Source: Cymodocea nodosa
Lineage: Eukaryota; Streptophyta; Magnoliopsida; Alismatales; Cymodoceaceae
Reading direction: 5' to 3'
Assembly: GCA_036874045.1 (NCBI GenBank)
Contig: CM072343.1
Location: 1,012,001-1,076,000, forward strand
Length of the DNA: 64,000 nucleotides
The translations under genes and the position numbers were made by a program. Shown piece after piece: positions 1 through 12,500 of the stretch (position 1 is its first letter; each line of letters opens with the position of its first letter). The notes beneath the pieces were generated by a model, which did not search any database, was not told the origin of the DNA, and saw nothing but the letters and a program-made list of their open reading frames with translations.

Positions 1-509
1 CCATCAAGAAGCAGTGAAAATCATGAAGAAGGAATATAAGATGTGTGCTTCTAACCACCACAAGTGTTTTTACAATACCATAGTTACGTCAAAATAGAGC
101 AAATCTAACATTTGTTACGATGATGGTATTTTTAAATACTTCAAAATTCAAGTCTAAAAAAAGATTACAAATATCTTTATCCGTAGTCAACTTCAAATCA
201 CTACAACGTCATCAACACATTTGTTTTGGATTGTGCCATCCAAGCTTAAATGCATCGTTTGAAATTGCTGTACTGAATCCATCAAGAATAGCACACCAAT
301 AAATTTCCTTTCATAGCAAAATTCTGATTCGGGGCACTTTGCCAATACTAGGCAATGGGAAATACATCAATACGGATGGCTGAACAACAAGAAACGCACG
401 CAGAAGAATATGATATTTGTGCAGCAAAAACCTCGTAAAAAAACTATATGAACAACAAAATAATGAAAATTGAAAGAAAATTACATTCCAAAGTGATACA
501 TGGTAAATA
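1..509. other. 3' flank of the TWD40-2 gene, no coding signal
   Basis: This stretch lies downstream of the TWD40-2 stop codon and probably holds its 3' UTR and flanking DNA. I see no conserved coding segment on either strand and no clear polyadenylation hexamer in the minus orientation. Nothing else is recognisable. Confidence 0.5.
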
Positions 510-3500
510 CTACTGTACTAAAGCCTCTGATGTTGGTGTGGCTTTCTGATCGCTTGGTGTATTCTCTGGTGATGGGTTATCTTCCTGTTTCACATTCTCT
601 TGGGAGGCATTTACTTCTTTCCCGTTCTCTATCGCCGTGTTATCTTGGTTTAGATCTGATGTGGCACTCTCCTGTGAATTAACTGGCTCACTTGCTGGTG
701 CTGGAGTATCGGATGGTTCAGAGCTGGGAGTGGTTGCCGCAGGAGGAGCAGAAGCAGGTTGAGCAGCTTCTAACATCAAGGGCTTGTTGGGCTGCTGCAG
801 GGCAGAGGGGCTCTGTGCAGCAGGAGGGGCCTTCTTTATTGTAATGGGTGGAGCTGATAAAGATGCCATTCCAGGAGGTAGGATTTCTATAGGAGGCTTC
901 TTTCCTGCATCTGCTAGGCTTGTGAGTTTAGGTTCTTCCAAAGAAGCTAAAAATGCAGCCGTTGCATCCGTTTTGGCAGGGTGCACAGGCTCAAGCTCCT
1001 TCTGTAGCATCAGATTCCATGCTTGGACGAGGTTCCTTAATGTTGGGCGTCCATGAGCCTGTCAAATTGCAGAAAATAGAAGTTAGGGGGAATAAAGGTA
1101 CAAGATGACAGATAACTGTAAACTGTAAAATCAACAATAATATTTCTTATCGTTCAATTCACAAAATCAGCCAACCTCATAATTCTCAAACAAAATAATC
1201 GATGAAAAATCAAATCTAGCCCTAGCACTTCTCAGCAGTTCAGCAGAATAAATTAACGACTAGAACACGCAAGCTTTCTTGAGATTTACACTTGTGAGTG
1301 ATTTATGGGTTAATGACCGTAAAGCACATCAAAGGTGCATTTGGTCATAAAAGATTTCAATTATCCAAAATCAAGATTGTAGGGTAATCAGATTATGTGG
1401 ATTATTATGTGAAATAAGATATATTTGGTGCAGATTAGTAATAAATTCCAAAATTCATTCTATAATCTCATAATTTCCAAAAAGATGAATTTTAGGACTT
1501 TCAAAATTATTATTAGAACATATTGCCCAATATCCATTTATGATCAGAAATGATCATATCAAGACCATTTATTTTCAGTTGACTTCAACCCCATAACCCT
1601 ACAATCACCTTAGTATCATTAGATTTAAGGAAACTGGCAATTGTTTATGATGGAACTACTTTGGGTCCCACCACATGATGGAACTGTGATTAAATAGAAA
1701 AAAATAATTAATCTCCAAAAGGGAAAGCAAAATAAATGGTGCCAGAATTTTGATAAATATTAAGACCTGACAGCCATAATGGAGTCTAAGTATGAACATT
1801 ACATGTGCATGCAGTACAGCTTCAGCAAGCATCCCAGTGTCCTGCCATGCCTTCTCCATCAGAGCATTGTCACCAAGTACAGCTGCTGAGAATGCTGCTT
1901 CCCGGCCTTGACCAGATGTGATAAGATTACCAACTAAAACCTGATAAGACATTGATGCCCCTTTCAAATATTATACAGTTGCATGAAAACAGAAAATATA
2001 TCATAATATCAGCAGAAAAAACTGACGCTTATGATTAATCCATGAGAATAATCCTACCAACTTTTAAAGAAAAATCATAGGAACTACTACCACATTATTA
2101 TAGGTACAGTTGCTAGCTCCATTCCATCTATATTCATTTGCACTTGAGTTGAAGCAAATAGATCAGGTTATCCTTATTTATGAATGGTTAATACCAAAAG
2201 GAAGATCAATACAAAGACTAAAAAGTATTGGTTGTCTTTCATAATCAAGAATATTTCAGCGTGTAACCATCAATATAATAATTTCAGAATTTATAAACAC
2301 GGTGCTTGGTTCATGACACAAAAATAATCTACAGAGGCCAGCATATACTTTTCAAAGAACAAGAAAATCAATCAATTTGACTCATGTCTTCCTTGAGCAT
2401 TTTCTTTCTACATTTGGAAAACAGAAAAGCAATCATATTCAAAGAACAAAAACAAGTACAGAAGTAAAGGAAAAAAAACAGGTTCAATGGCAGCAAAAAA
2501 GGAAAGAAAACTGACAAAACAAAGAACGAGGGTTTTAAGAAAGAACCACAGGGAAGACAGGACACATTCAAAGACACTAAAAGAACAGCCAACTGTCAGA
2601 TCATGACTGGACAGAGTTTCCGAATCCTCTGTGCATGCACATTTGATAACCAACTATAAAAGTCTGATGCTTAGTCCTGGAATCTTCCCCTGTTCCTTTC
2701 CTTCTGCCTTGCCCACCATGTTAAGTTGGGTGGTAGATTCCAAACCCTAGTCTGAGATTCCTTCCAGGTGTTTTGCTGCTAGCCAAACAGACCAGAATTG
2801 AGAGATAGAAAACAGCTGCAAACCATAGGAAGAGAGCAATTTTGACCACCAAGATGCTGTATCAGGACGGGAAGAGGTGCCAAGAAATCTCACATTCTAT
2901 TCTACAAAAACAGCAATGACATGCCATGTCGATTGTGTCATACCGTGCCAGCCTAGACCAAACCAAATCATGTATGACACTATTTGTGTCGTGCTGTGCC
3001 CAAAAACTCGATGATATAGCCCAAGCATGACTCACAACCCAATTGTGCTGCACCGTGCCAACCCATCATGTTGATTCATGTCATGCTGTGTTTTCATGTC
3101 ATTTCATGCAAACATCATCACAATACCATAATATAGTAAAAACAAAATTTGAAACTTATTTTATTTTTCAAAATTAGATTACAAAAAAAAAATTGAACAT
3201 TTACTTCATTAAAGTTTGAATATCAAAACATGTTACACATGATAAAATTACAAAAAAAAAGGAAAAAATACATCAAGGAAAATTTACATATTTACAAAAA
3301 TAAAAGGAAAAAATTAGTTGCTTCTTTTTAGCCTATTTTAACATTCATATTAGAAAAGCCATTCATATAATCATCATGTTTTTGTTATCACGATACAAAA
3401 TATTAGCCTCAAAAGATGAGTGTAAGAAGTATTTATAAGCTTTACAGGCATTTTGAATTGAGGTGAACTAAAGTATAATTTTAGAAAATTTAGGAACTTT

Positions 3501-6500
3501 GTGTTTAAAAAATGAAGATAATAAGGAGTAAAAATAACTTTTTAAAATAATTGAAGTTATTTTAAAGAAATAAATCTTTTATAATAAAAAACAAAGGTGT
3601 CCCTACAATTTACGCACAAAACAACGGATGGCAAAAGCCAACTATTACTTGCAATGGTCAACTGCCAATCGTTGCCCAGAAGGCTATAACGGACATTTAG
3701 CCAAGCACGTGGGCAATGGCTGTGCATGCCAACTGTTGCCTCCTTATATTAAAAAAAGCAAACAATCAAGCTGCTGGCTCAAATTGTTTAGGTTGGCCCA
3801 ACAGACCAAACTTAAAAAAATTACCTGGCCATGCCAACCTATGAGCCAAAACCAAGTTGTGCCAAGCACCAACATGACTTAATTTCACTAGACGACTGCC
3901 CAGCATGACCTAAAATATCAGACTATGCTGGTCAATGATAGGGTTTGAACAATTGAGTCATGCCAGCCTAATCAAGCCTAGCCCACCTTACATGTATAGT
4001 GTTGACCTCCTCTTATAAAACATGCTCATGGGAACACCATCCAGCATGTCATCTGTTGGTATGCTTAGATTCCATACATGTTTATTCGATGAGTATCTGA
4101 CTACCCCTCCCCTGAGGATTTTGTAGAGAGACTTCACTGCAAACATACTATTATGGCACTAGTTCCAAAGAAAGGAATCTGCTGAAGTGACAATTTTTAG
4201 ACTACATTCCTTATTGAGTAAATGCAAGAGGTGAGCCAACTCATTTATTTTACGATTATTCGTCCTGCAGGATACACCTAAAGTGTAATTCCAGACGGTG
4301 GCCTCTCTATTTGATGTTACAACATCAACCATTTTGGTCCATGAAGGATCTACAGCTCTAAAGATTGTAGAAAACTGGTTTCTTAAGTACCCTCCCCCAA
4401 CCATTCATCTTTCATCACTTTTCTTGGTCTTGATGGCACACGGCATGATATTCTGGCTTTCCACTATGCACCTTTCCAAATACTATGCACCAGGATGGTT
4501 AAATTTGAAGTTCAGCCACCACAACAACATTTACCTATAATTACATTTTGCCAAAGGTATTAACCAAATTCCCCACCATGATAAAGCCTCCAACTTCCCT
4601 GATATTGCCAGATTGAAGGTGCAACGAACACACATGCCAACTCTTCATACTTAAATTTATTGCAGATTTCCCATTTAACCAAATAAAAATCCCTGTAATC
4701 TCCTTTATTTCCAAAGAAACTATTTCATCACTTGAGATTCCAAAAATTGATAAATAGTGAATAGGTAAGTTGGATAAAACTGAGGATAGAAATGTCAACT
4801 TCGCTCCTTTTGATAGAAATTTCTCATTCCACCCAAACAGCCTCTTTTCCAATCTGTCCACAACTGGGCCCCAATCATGAGCTTTAGGAGCATTTAGTCC
4901 AAAGGCAAACCCCAGACATGTGAATGGACACGTGCCAATTTTGCAACCATACAAATCTGCTACCTGAGCTTGGAGATTGTTTATCACAACCAACACCAAT
5001 TATAAACAATTTTGCATGCTAATTTTCAGGCCAGAGTTTAAACTGAATAAACCCTCAACAAAAATGCTGTTAGCCTAATCATTCATTACAACCATGAACA
5101 ATAGTGTCATCAATAAACTGAAGAAGTGGGATACCACTCAGCCCTCTTTTTGAACAAATAAAGTGGGAATTTGCCATTTGTCTCTGTAATCAGACACAAT
5201 CTACTTTGAAATTCAGCCACAAAATCAAAGATCACGGGGGAAAGAGGATTGATCCCCTTGCCTAATGCCTCTACCAGATCTAAAATAATTAGCCAGGTTG
5301 TAATTCACCAGGATGGAAATATGTATTGAGCTGATACAATTGTCTATCCAATTTCATCACTGATGTGGAAGGGTTGGTCAGCCAACCCATCTCTTCTTAA
5401 TTTTCTTGGTTCAAACCTTTCATCCCAGTCAAAATACTCATATGATGTGTCCAACAAAGGAGGATTCATAACTCTTATGGAGGGGAAAGTACAAGAGAAC
5501 AACCATGCTAGACAAGCCAACCTCAAGCCCATAGCCCACTAAATGCTTGTGTGGAAACTTGCCTTACCATAAGACCATCAGACAGAACCTACATGGAAGC
5601 AAGCTAGCTATATGGATGTCAGTTAGATTTGATGTGTGAGACACCTAAGCACCATGCAGTCACTGTAGGTTGGCCAACCTTCACTTACCCCCACCTACAA
5701 ACATCAATGTATAAATGCAATTTCCATTCTAAACCCAATCTACCTCTTGCATTATGTTTTCTTACTTAAACATCAAAGGAGATGAAGCCAACCTACAAAG
5801 GCCAATCTTGTTCACTATTTTACAAGTTGAACATCTAAGAAGCAAACAGCTAGTCGATCCATCCAATGACACACAAGTCGAACGAATCGATCTCAACAAG
5901 ATGAAGATCAGCTAGTTGATCCATCCAATGACACGCAAGTCAAACCAATCCATCTCAACAAGATGAAGATCAATTGGTATCATCCGTATGATAAAGTATC
6001 AATTGATTAGAGAAGCACATGTCTTAAAGTTGATCGCAAGCCATAGTCAAGAATGTCATGCTTAGGGCCATCTTTGACCAAGTGAAGTTCTTGTCAGAGG
6101 TGCAGAGTTGAAGACCAAGTGCAGTAGAGTCTACCATAGGAGAGAACCTTGTTGAGCAAGGAGAGCAACCAAAAACTAGCTACTCCCCTGGCCATCTTGG
6201 TGACAAGGAGGCGCATCTCTGGAAAGGACATAAGGTTATCCCATATGAGGGAGCACTTGAGAGTCAACATGGTTGACTAACTTACCAAGATGAAAAGTAG
6301 GCTAAAGAAATAAGAGAACAAGAGGTCTATCATGGTAGACACCATGTTGCTTGACAACAAGTTGCTATTCATAGAGGTAGTGGAGTACACTAGGAAGATT
6401 GACTCAATAAACCACATACAAGCATTCAAAAATCTATTACTAGTGCAACAAACCTTTAAAGTAGTACTGTGCCACAAACCTTTAAAGTAGAGACATGGAT

Positions 6501-9500
6501 TACCTATTCTCTATCAAGTAGTGATAGAACCAAGTCAAGGGCATTTGCGCTCAACACAATGGCCACAAAGGTCCAAAAGTCTAAAGCAAGCAGTCACTTT
6601 GGTGAGTCCCAATTCAAAGGGTTGTCACATCGCATAAGAACACCCTGGTCATCTCCATAAGGTGCCCAACACCCTAGTGAAAAGAATCTTGATGGATTGC
6701 AGGGTCTTGCAACATTCAGTATTGGAAGTCATTTGAGAAGTTGAAACACACTAGAGAGGACCTTTGCCTAACCAACTACACCCTAGTTGAGCTCTGCACC
6801 ATCAACTTGATGCTTGAGGGCATCATCACCTTACTGATCATCTTAGCAGGTGTGAGAATGATGTAACATTATCTACCAAGTGATAATGCTCAATCAATGA
6901 AGAACTAGTCAACATACATAGGGTGACTAGGTTCTTTCAAAGTTTGATGATCATTAATGAGATGGAGAAGTTTGATCTGCTTCAAAAACACAACAAATGA
7001 CTTCAGCCACTTGTGGTAATTTTTCCCTTGAATTAAACATTTGTATAAATGAGAGCATGTACTAAAAGTTCGTTAGAGGAATAGATGGCAGTAGTAAGGG
7101 GAGAAATCATTTGATACAGACATACAGCAGAACAATTGTAAAGACACATAAACCAGGACTGTAGCAGGTACAAAGTAAGCCAAAAGGCCCAAGACACAAA
7201 TCTGACTCAGTTTGTAAACTCTAGACTAAGCAGTTTCCTAGAGCACACCTTACTAACTGATGGTCATGCCAAAATCACCGAAAACCTGGTTTCGAATAGT
7301 TTAAAAACATGCTAGGATGTGATTATTTTATTTTTTTACGTGAAAAAGATAAAGTATAATATTATGGTATTTAATGAATGAAATGTGACTAAAAATGTCA
7401 TTGTATAAGTATAAAATTATCAATAAATATTATAGTATTATGGAATTTATTAACTTTATTTTAATTAAATCTATTTATTTGATATATTTATTGATAGATA
7501 TGAATAAATAGAAAGAAACAACCCATGTGATCAATTCCACACATTAAGGCATTGATTATTATTGTTTTATATATATTTGATATGATTATAATAAATTTTA
7601 AATATAATAGCAACATGCATACTTATCAAGATACCACCTAGGAACCAAGGTAAAAATAAGGACTCAGGCACCCTTACTCCCCCGTGGCAACAAGGAGCCA
7701 TAGCAGGTGGCACTCAAGCATGATATAGACACTTGAATACCTAATTTTTTCAAGTAATTACATGGATCAGAAATGGATCCAATTATGTAAGTATGAAAGA
7801 ATAAATCCTAACATATTTAGGTTTTTCTTCTTCCTCCTCTTTCCTCATCCCTCCATTTTCCATTGATTCCATGTCATCTTCCTTTTTTTTAATCAAAATC
7901 CCCAATCTATTTTTAAGGCAGGGGTCCAAAATAAAAGACCTCCATCTTTCTTTGCCATCACCAATGTAAAGAGTTTTTGACAACAGCAAAAGCTTCCACC
8001 GGCTGTAGGGATGGCAGCTTGTGACAACCAAGGCTCCAACAAGCACAACCAAACCTTACAGCAACTCTGACAAGCACAACCAAGCATTCTAGCAACTCTG
8101 ATAAGCACAACCAAGCATTCTAGCAAATCTAGCAAGCACGTCAATTCAACCAACTTTAAAAAAGGATGTTAAGGAAAGTTAATGAGCTTATGAGATTGAG
8201 ATTGATGGGCATGCATTGCAGGAAGAGGGGCACAACATAGACTTAATTGACCTCGAGGGAAAAAAAGGAATACAACTGCAACAACTCTAAGAGCTAATAA
8301 ACCTACTAAGGTAGACACAAGCACAATGAAGAAAACGGGCTATTCAGGTTTCCCAAGCTTTCCAGTGGGTCTAGTGAGAACGTTTAAGCCTTCCAACAAC
8401 TCTAGTGGCACAAGCAATGTGGCCACCGCATGCTTTTTTTTCATTTTTCCATGTTCTATTGTTGTTATATTTATTTTTTCTTACATTTTTATTTTCAATG
8501 ATATATGAATTACTAATGGATTATAAAAACTATAAAAATTATGAGACAATTTTACTGTCACCCCTTGGCTCTGCCTTGGCACCATGGTGCCTTGTTTAGT
8601 ATGGTAGCATAATAAATATTTTTTAAGTATTCCATTAACATGAATGTGATAGTGTAGTGGTTAAAGTTTCTTAAGGTAAGAGATGTCAAGGATTCGAATC
8701 CCAAAAACTACACTTTTTAGAAATCATGAGAATAAAAATTCCAAAGTCCTGCACTCATAATCAAAAATATTAATGATATTCAAATCCCTATTTGAATCTA
8801 TGAAAACACAAGACATATAGCCTCTATCAATGTGGGACTAAACCCACTTACAACACAAAACTAGACTCTATATTCTAACAGAATCTATGAAATATTAGAA
8901 ATCAATATCAGTATTCTGATCCATATTCAGCTAAATAAGTATAATAGGCATCTATATTCAGAAAAATTTAAGTTTGATCTAAATATTTGGATGTATATTG
9001 TATCCCTAAGTACGAGACATCATAAATTGAAAAAATAGGCAAAACATTTGATTGAAATAAACCATGGAGTACAACTATACCATAAATTATGTAAAGTATA
9101 AGGCACATACAGAAAGTCTAGTTAGTTCGCCATGATTGGCAAGGCGTAGTGCAACTCCTCTCAATATTTGACCATGTAATGCTCCTTTCATGGAGCCTGC
9201 CGCAGCTAATCTCTTAAGAGCCTCACGAGCAATATCAGCTTGTCCGGTTGCATCTGCAGCATCAATCAGATCCATAAATTCCCGTGCAAACTTGACAATT
9301 CCCTGAATAGCATCGACAAGATTTTCCTGTTTAATAGCTGTTAAGCTCAATATTTCAGTTATATCTGTCCCAGCATTTTCCTGGGCCATATCCCGGCTGT
9401 TACTCATTGTCAACAGACACTGGAGGGCTCTTTTTAAATCATTGCTTTGCATAGCCAAGTCAAATTCCAACCTAAAAGTGTGGATAGAATCTTTTTAAGA

Positions 9501-12500
9501 TGGAAGCTATACGGTAAAGTATCAGCTCTAGATGGAAAAGGCAAAATAAAAGATAAAGATTTATAATATGTTACTTCAAGTGCATGAAGCAAAATTTCCA
9601 CTATTTCAGACCTCTTGGATATTCCAGGCAAATGAAGTGCTTCTGTTGCATATCCCATTCCAAGCATGAATTGTGCCAACTCATCATGGTGCTCTCTGCC
9701 GAGCCTACTTGCCCTGGGAAATATGGCTGCAAGTCTTTACTACTATTTAAAAGCATATCTAGAAATATATAGTCATCTTCCATTTGATAAAGAACTTACC
9801 ATTTCACTGCACTAACAGCATCTCCATGGGCACATAGACACCGGCAACGAATACCAGGATGGCTTAAGGAAAGTGCATGAGCACACATGTACCTTGCAGT
9901 AGAGAATATTCACACAGGAAACTTCAATAGCGAGATGCTAATTTGGAAGTTAATAGTGATAATATATTTTTCTTGTTTTGGAAAAAACACAATAATTTGC
10001 TGTTAATGATCACAATGGAAATGCTTTATCCTTTTACTTTACAGAAGCAAAACTGGCTCGGTCATTAGTGGCAGGATAACTCATCATGCTCAGTCAAAAG
10101 GTAATATCAATTTCATAAATAGTGTCTCTAGCATGAACACCATAATTTAGGTGGACTGGTAACAATGTCAAAAGAAAATAAAGATTTCCATATAATAGGA
10201 ATTTCAACTGATTGAGTTTATTGATTCAAAAATTTTGAAGTTGGAAATGTAACAGGTAAGGATTCACATATCAGTGTCATATCGAGGACCAGTCTTCTGG
10301 AAGAAGAAAATGTATCAAGGATCAAAGATTGTAGCAGTGGAAACGTAATACTTTTTTAAAAGCAGCCAAAAAATTCTAAATTTCAACTTAAAACTTAAGA
10401 ATAAGATAAAACAAGCTAATGATAAGCACATAAAAATACCTAAATAAATTTTCTAGACAATTATCACACATAAAATATCAATTAGATATAGATATAGTAG
10501 TCACAACAATGAGAAGAGTCTTAAATCATATACAAATAAAAGAAAACAACTCATAATGACAAATGATTAAAAATTTAGGTTACATTTCAATAAAATCTAA
10601 ATTACAGTTGAATATAATTCAAGTTACAATTCAATATATTTCAGATTATATTTTAATAAAAACAAACTTACATTTTTAATTTATATCAAACTAAATTTCA
10701 ATAGAATTTAGATTATAGTTCAATATTTATTAAGTTATATTTAAATAGAAGTTACAATTCATACATGAAACACAAATTAATAAGATTATGCATGATTCTA
10801 GAGAATTTTCATAATCTCCATAATTAAAAATTGTATCAACTATAAGATTTTAGAGTAAATTATAAATTTTAATCCTATAATGTTGTTAATATCTTTAAAA
10901 AATTTAACATAAATTAATTGAAAAAATAGAAAATAAAGTTTAGAAGAATATAATAGATAGGTAGAAGAGGATTGTTATTCATAAGCAAATATAATTCTAA
11001 AAAATATCAGGATTTTTTGTGATTTTTTAATGCTTCCATCATTTTTATGTAAATTTTTTTTTCAATTTTTCTTCTCTCTTTTCCTTCTTCCCTTCATGGT
11101 AATCTCTATGATTAAAAATCTTATCAATTATAAGCTTTAAGAAAATTATAATGTAGGATCAAAAGAAAACATAATACTCCAACACAAACTTTTATTCTTA
11201 TTGTTATGTTATTAGGATCCATTTAGTTGTTAGACATATATATACATTCTTGTAATCCCGTTTTCCTAATTAATTAAGATTAGTATTCTCTCTCTAAACT
11301 TGGTATCAAAGCATCCTTAATATCGAGTGGAGGTAAAAGAAGATGTTCTTAGGTGGGCTGCAACAATTTGTTTAAAACTTTGAAACCAAAGTAAGTAATT
11401 TGGGCTAATTAATTTTTCTGATATGCTTGGACATCTCTTGATGAGCAAATCCCTTCCACGATGTCTTAAAGAAGTCATTCCCCTTTTCTACTATTCTTAC
11501 CCTTAATTTTTGGATTTCTAGTATGTTGACTCTGTCTGACAAGGCTTTCACCACTAGAGTCGATTTCTTCCACTACCAGATCCAACAACTTAAAGAAGGC
11601 TTTCGAACAATGACTGCGAATAGGAGAGTAGGCCTTTAAACTCTATGCAACTTGACAAGCAAATTGAGAATCCATCAATTGCAAACAACCAACCAAAGGA
11701 TGCGATGGTTAGAATCTAGTTGACGTCTTCCTTATGCAAGATGACCTACGGTCATACTCCAATTGAAAGTCAAGTGACGAACAAGGAGGATCCAAATTAG
11801 TGGTTCATGGTGAGTGAGAAGACCATGCAAGCCAATGACTTAGGTCACTCACAGGTCGTCAAACTACAGGAAGGTTGCTTCAGGTGCAAATGGCAATGGA
11901 CGAAGATTTCAATTTTTTTTTTTTTAACAAGAAGGGTTTTGAAACATTTTTGTAACAAGTTAAATCTATCAAATATATATACTTCAACTTGAAAGGTAGT
12001 GTTATGTTATGATATTAGGAACCATTTAGTCACTTTGAACATAGTCAATTCTTACTATAAAGGGGTATTTGTGTACTTAAAAAATGATGGAAAATTTTTT
12101 GTCATTTTCTAGGCATTTGTATACTAAATGAGTTTCCAAATGATTCTGCCATTTTCCCTCGGTATATAAGAAAAAATTTCTTTTGTTTTCCAACCTTCTA
12201 ATCTCCGAAACTAATGAAAAATGAAGGAAAAGAAAATGTAAATTATCACAGAATATATTAACATATAATTTTGATATAGAAATTGTTTATGCCCTTAGTA
12301 GATGAAAATTGATATTATGAGAGATATGTAGAACAATAAAGATGTGTGAAATATATTTTATGTTGTAATTATTGTCACAAATGACTCTATCTTATATTAT
12401 TTATGATAAATTTTGTTATTCTCTATCTTATAGATAAATACAAAAAATATTTAAATTATTAATTTCAATATTTTTTATTTTGTGAATAAACATATACATT

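Noticed and set aside
8041..8140. CRISPR-like array
   Set aside because: The 31-bp units are contiguous tandem repeats without unique spacers, in a plant intron.
8640..8715. Functional tRNA gene
   Set aside because: The A and B boxes are present, but the acceptor and anticodon stems do not pair, so a SINE-like relic is the better reading.
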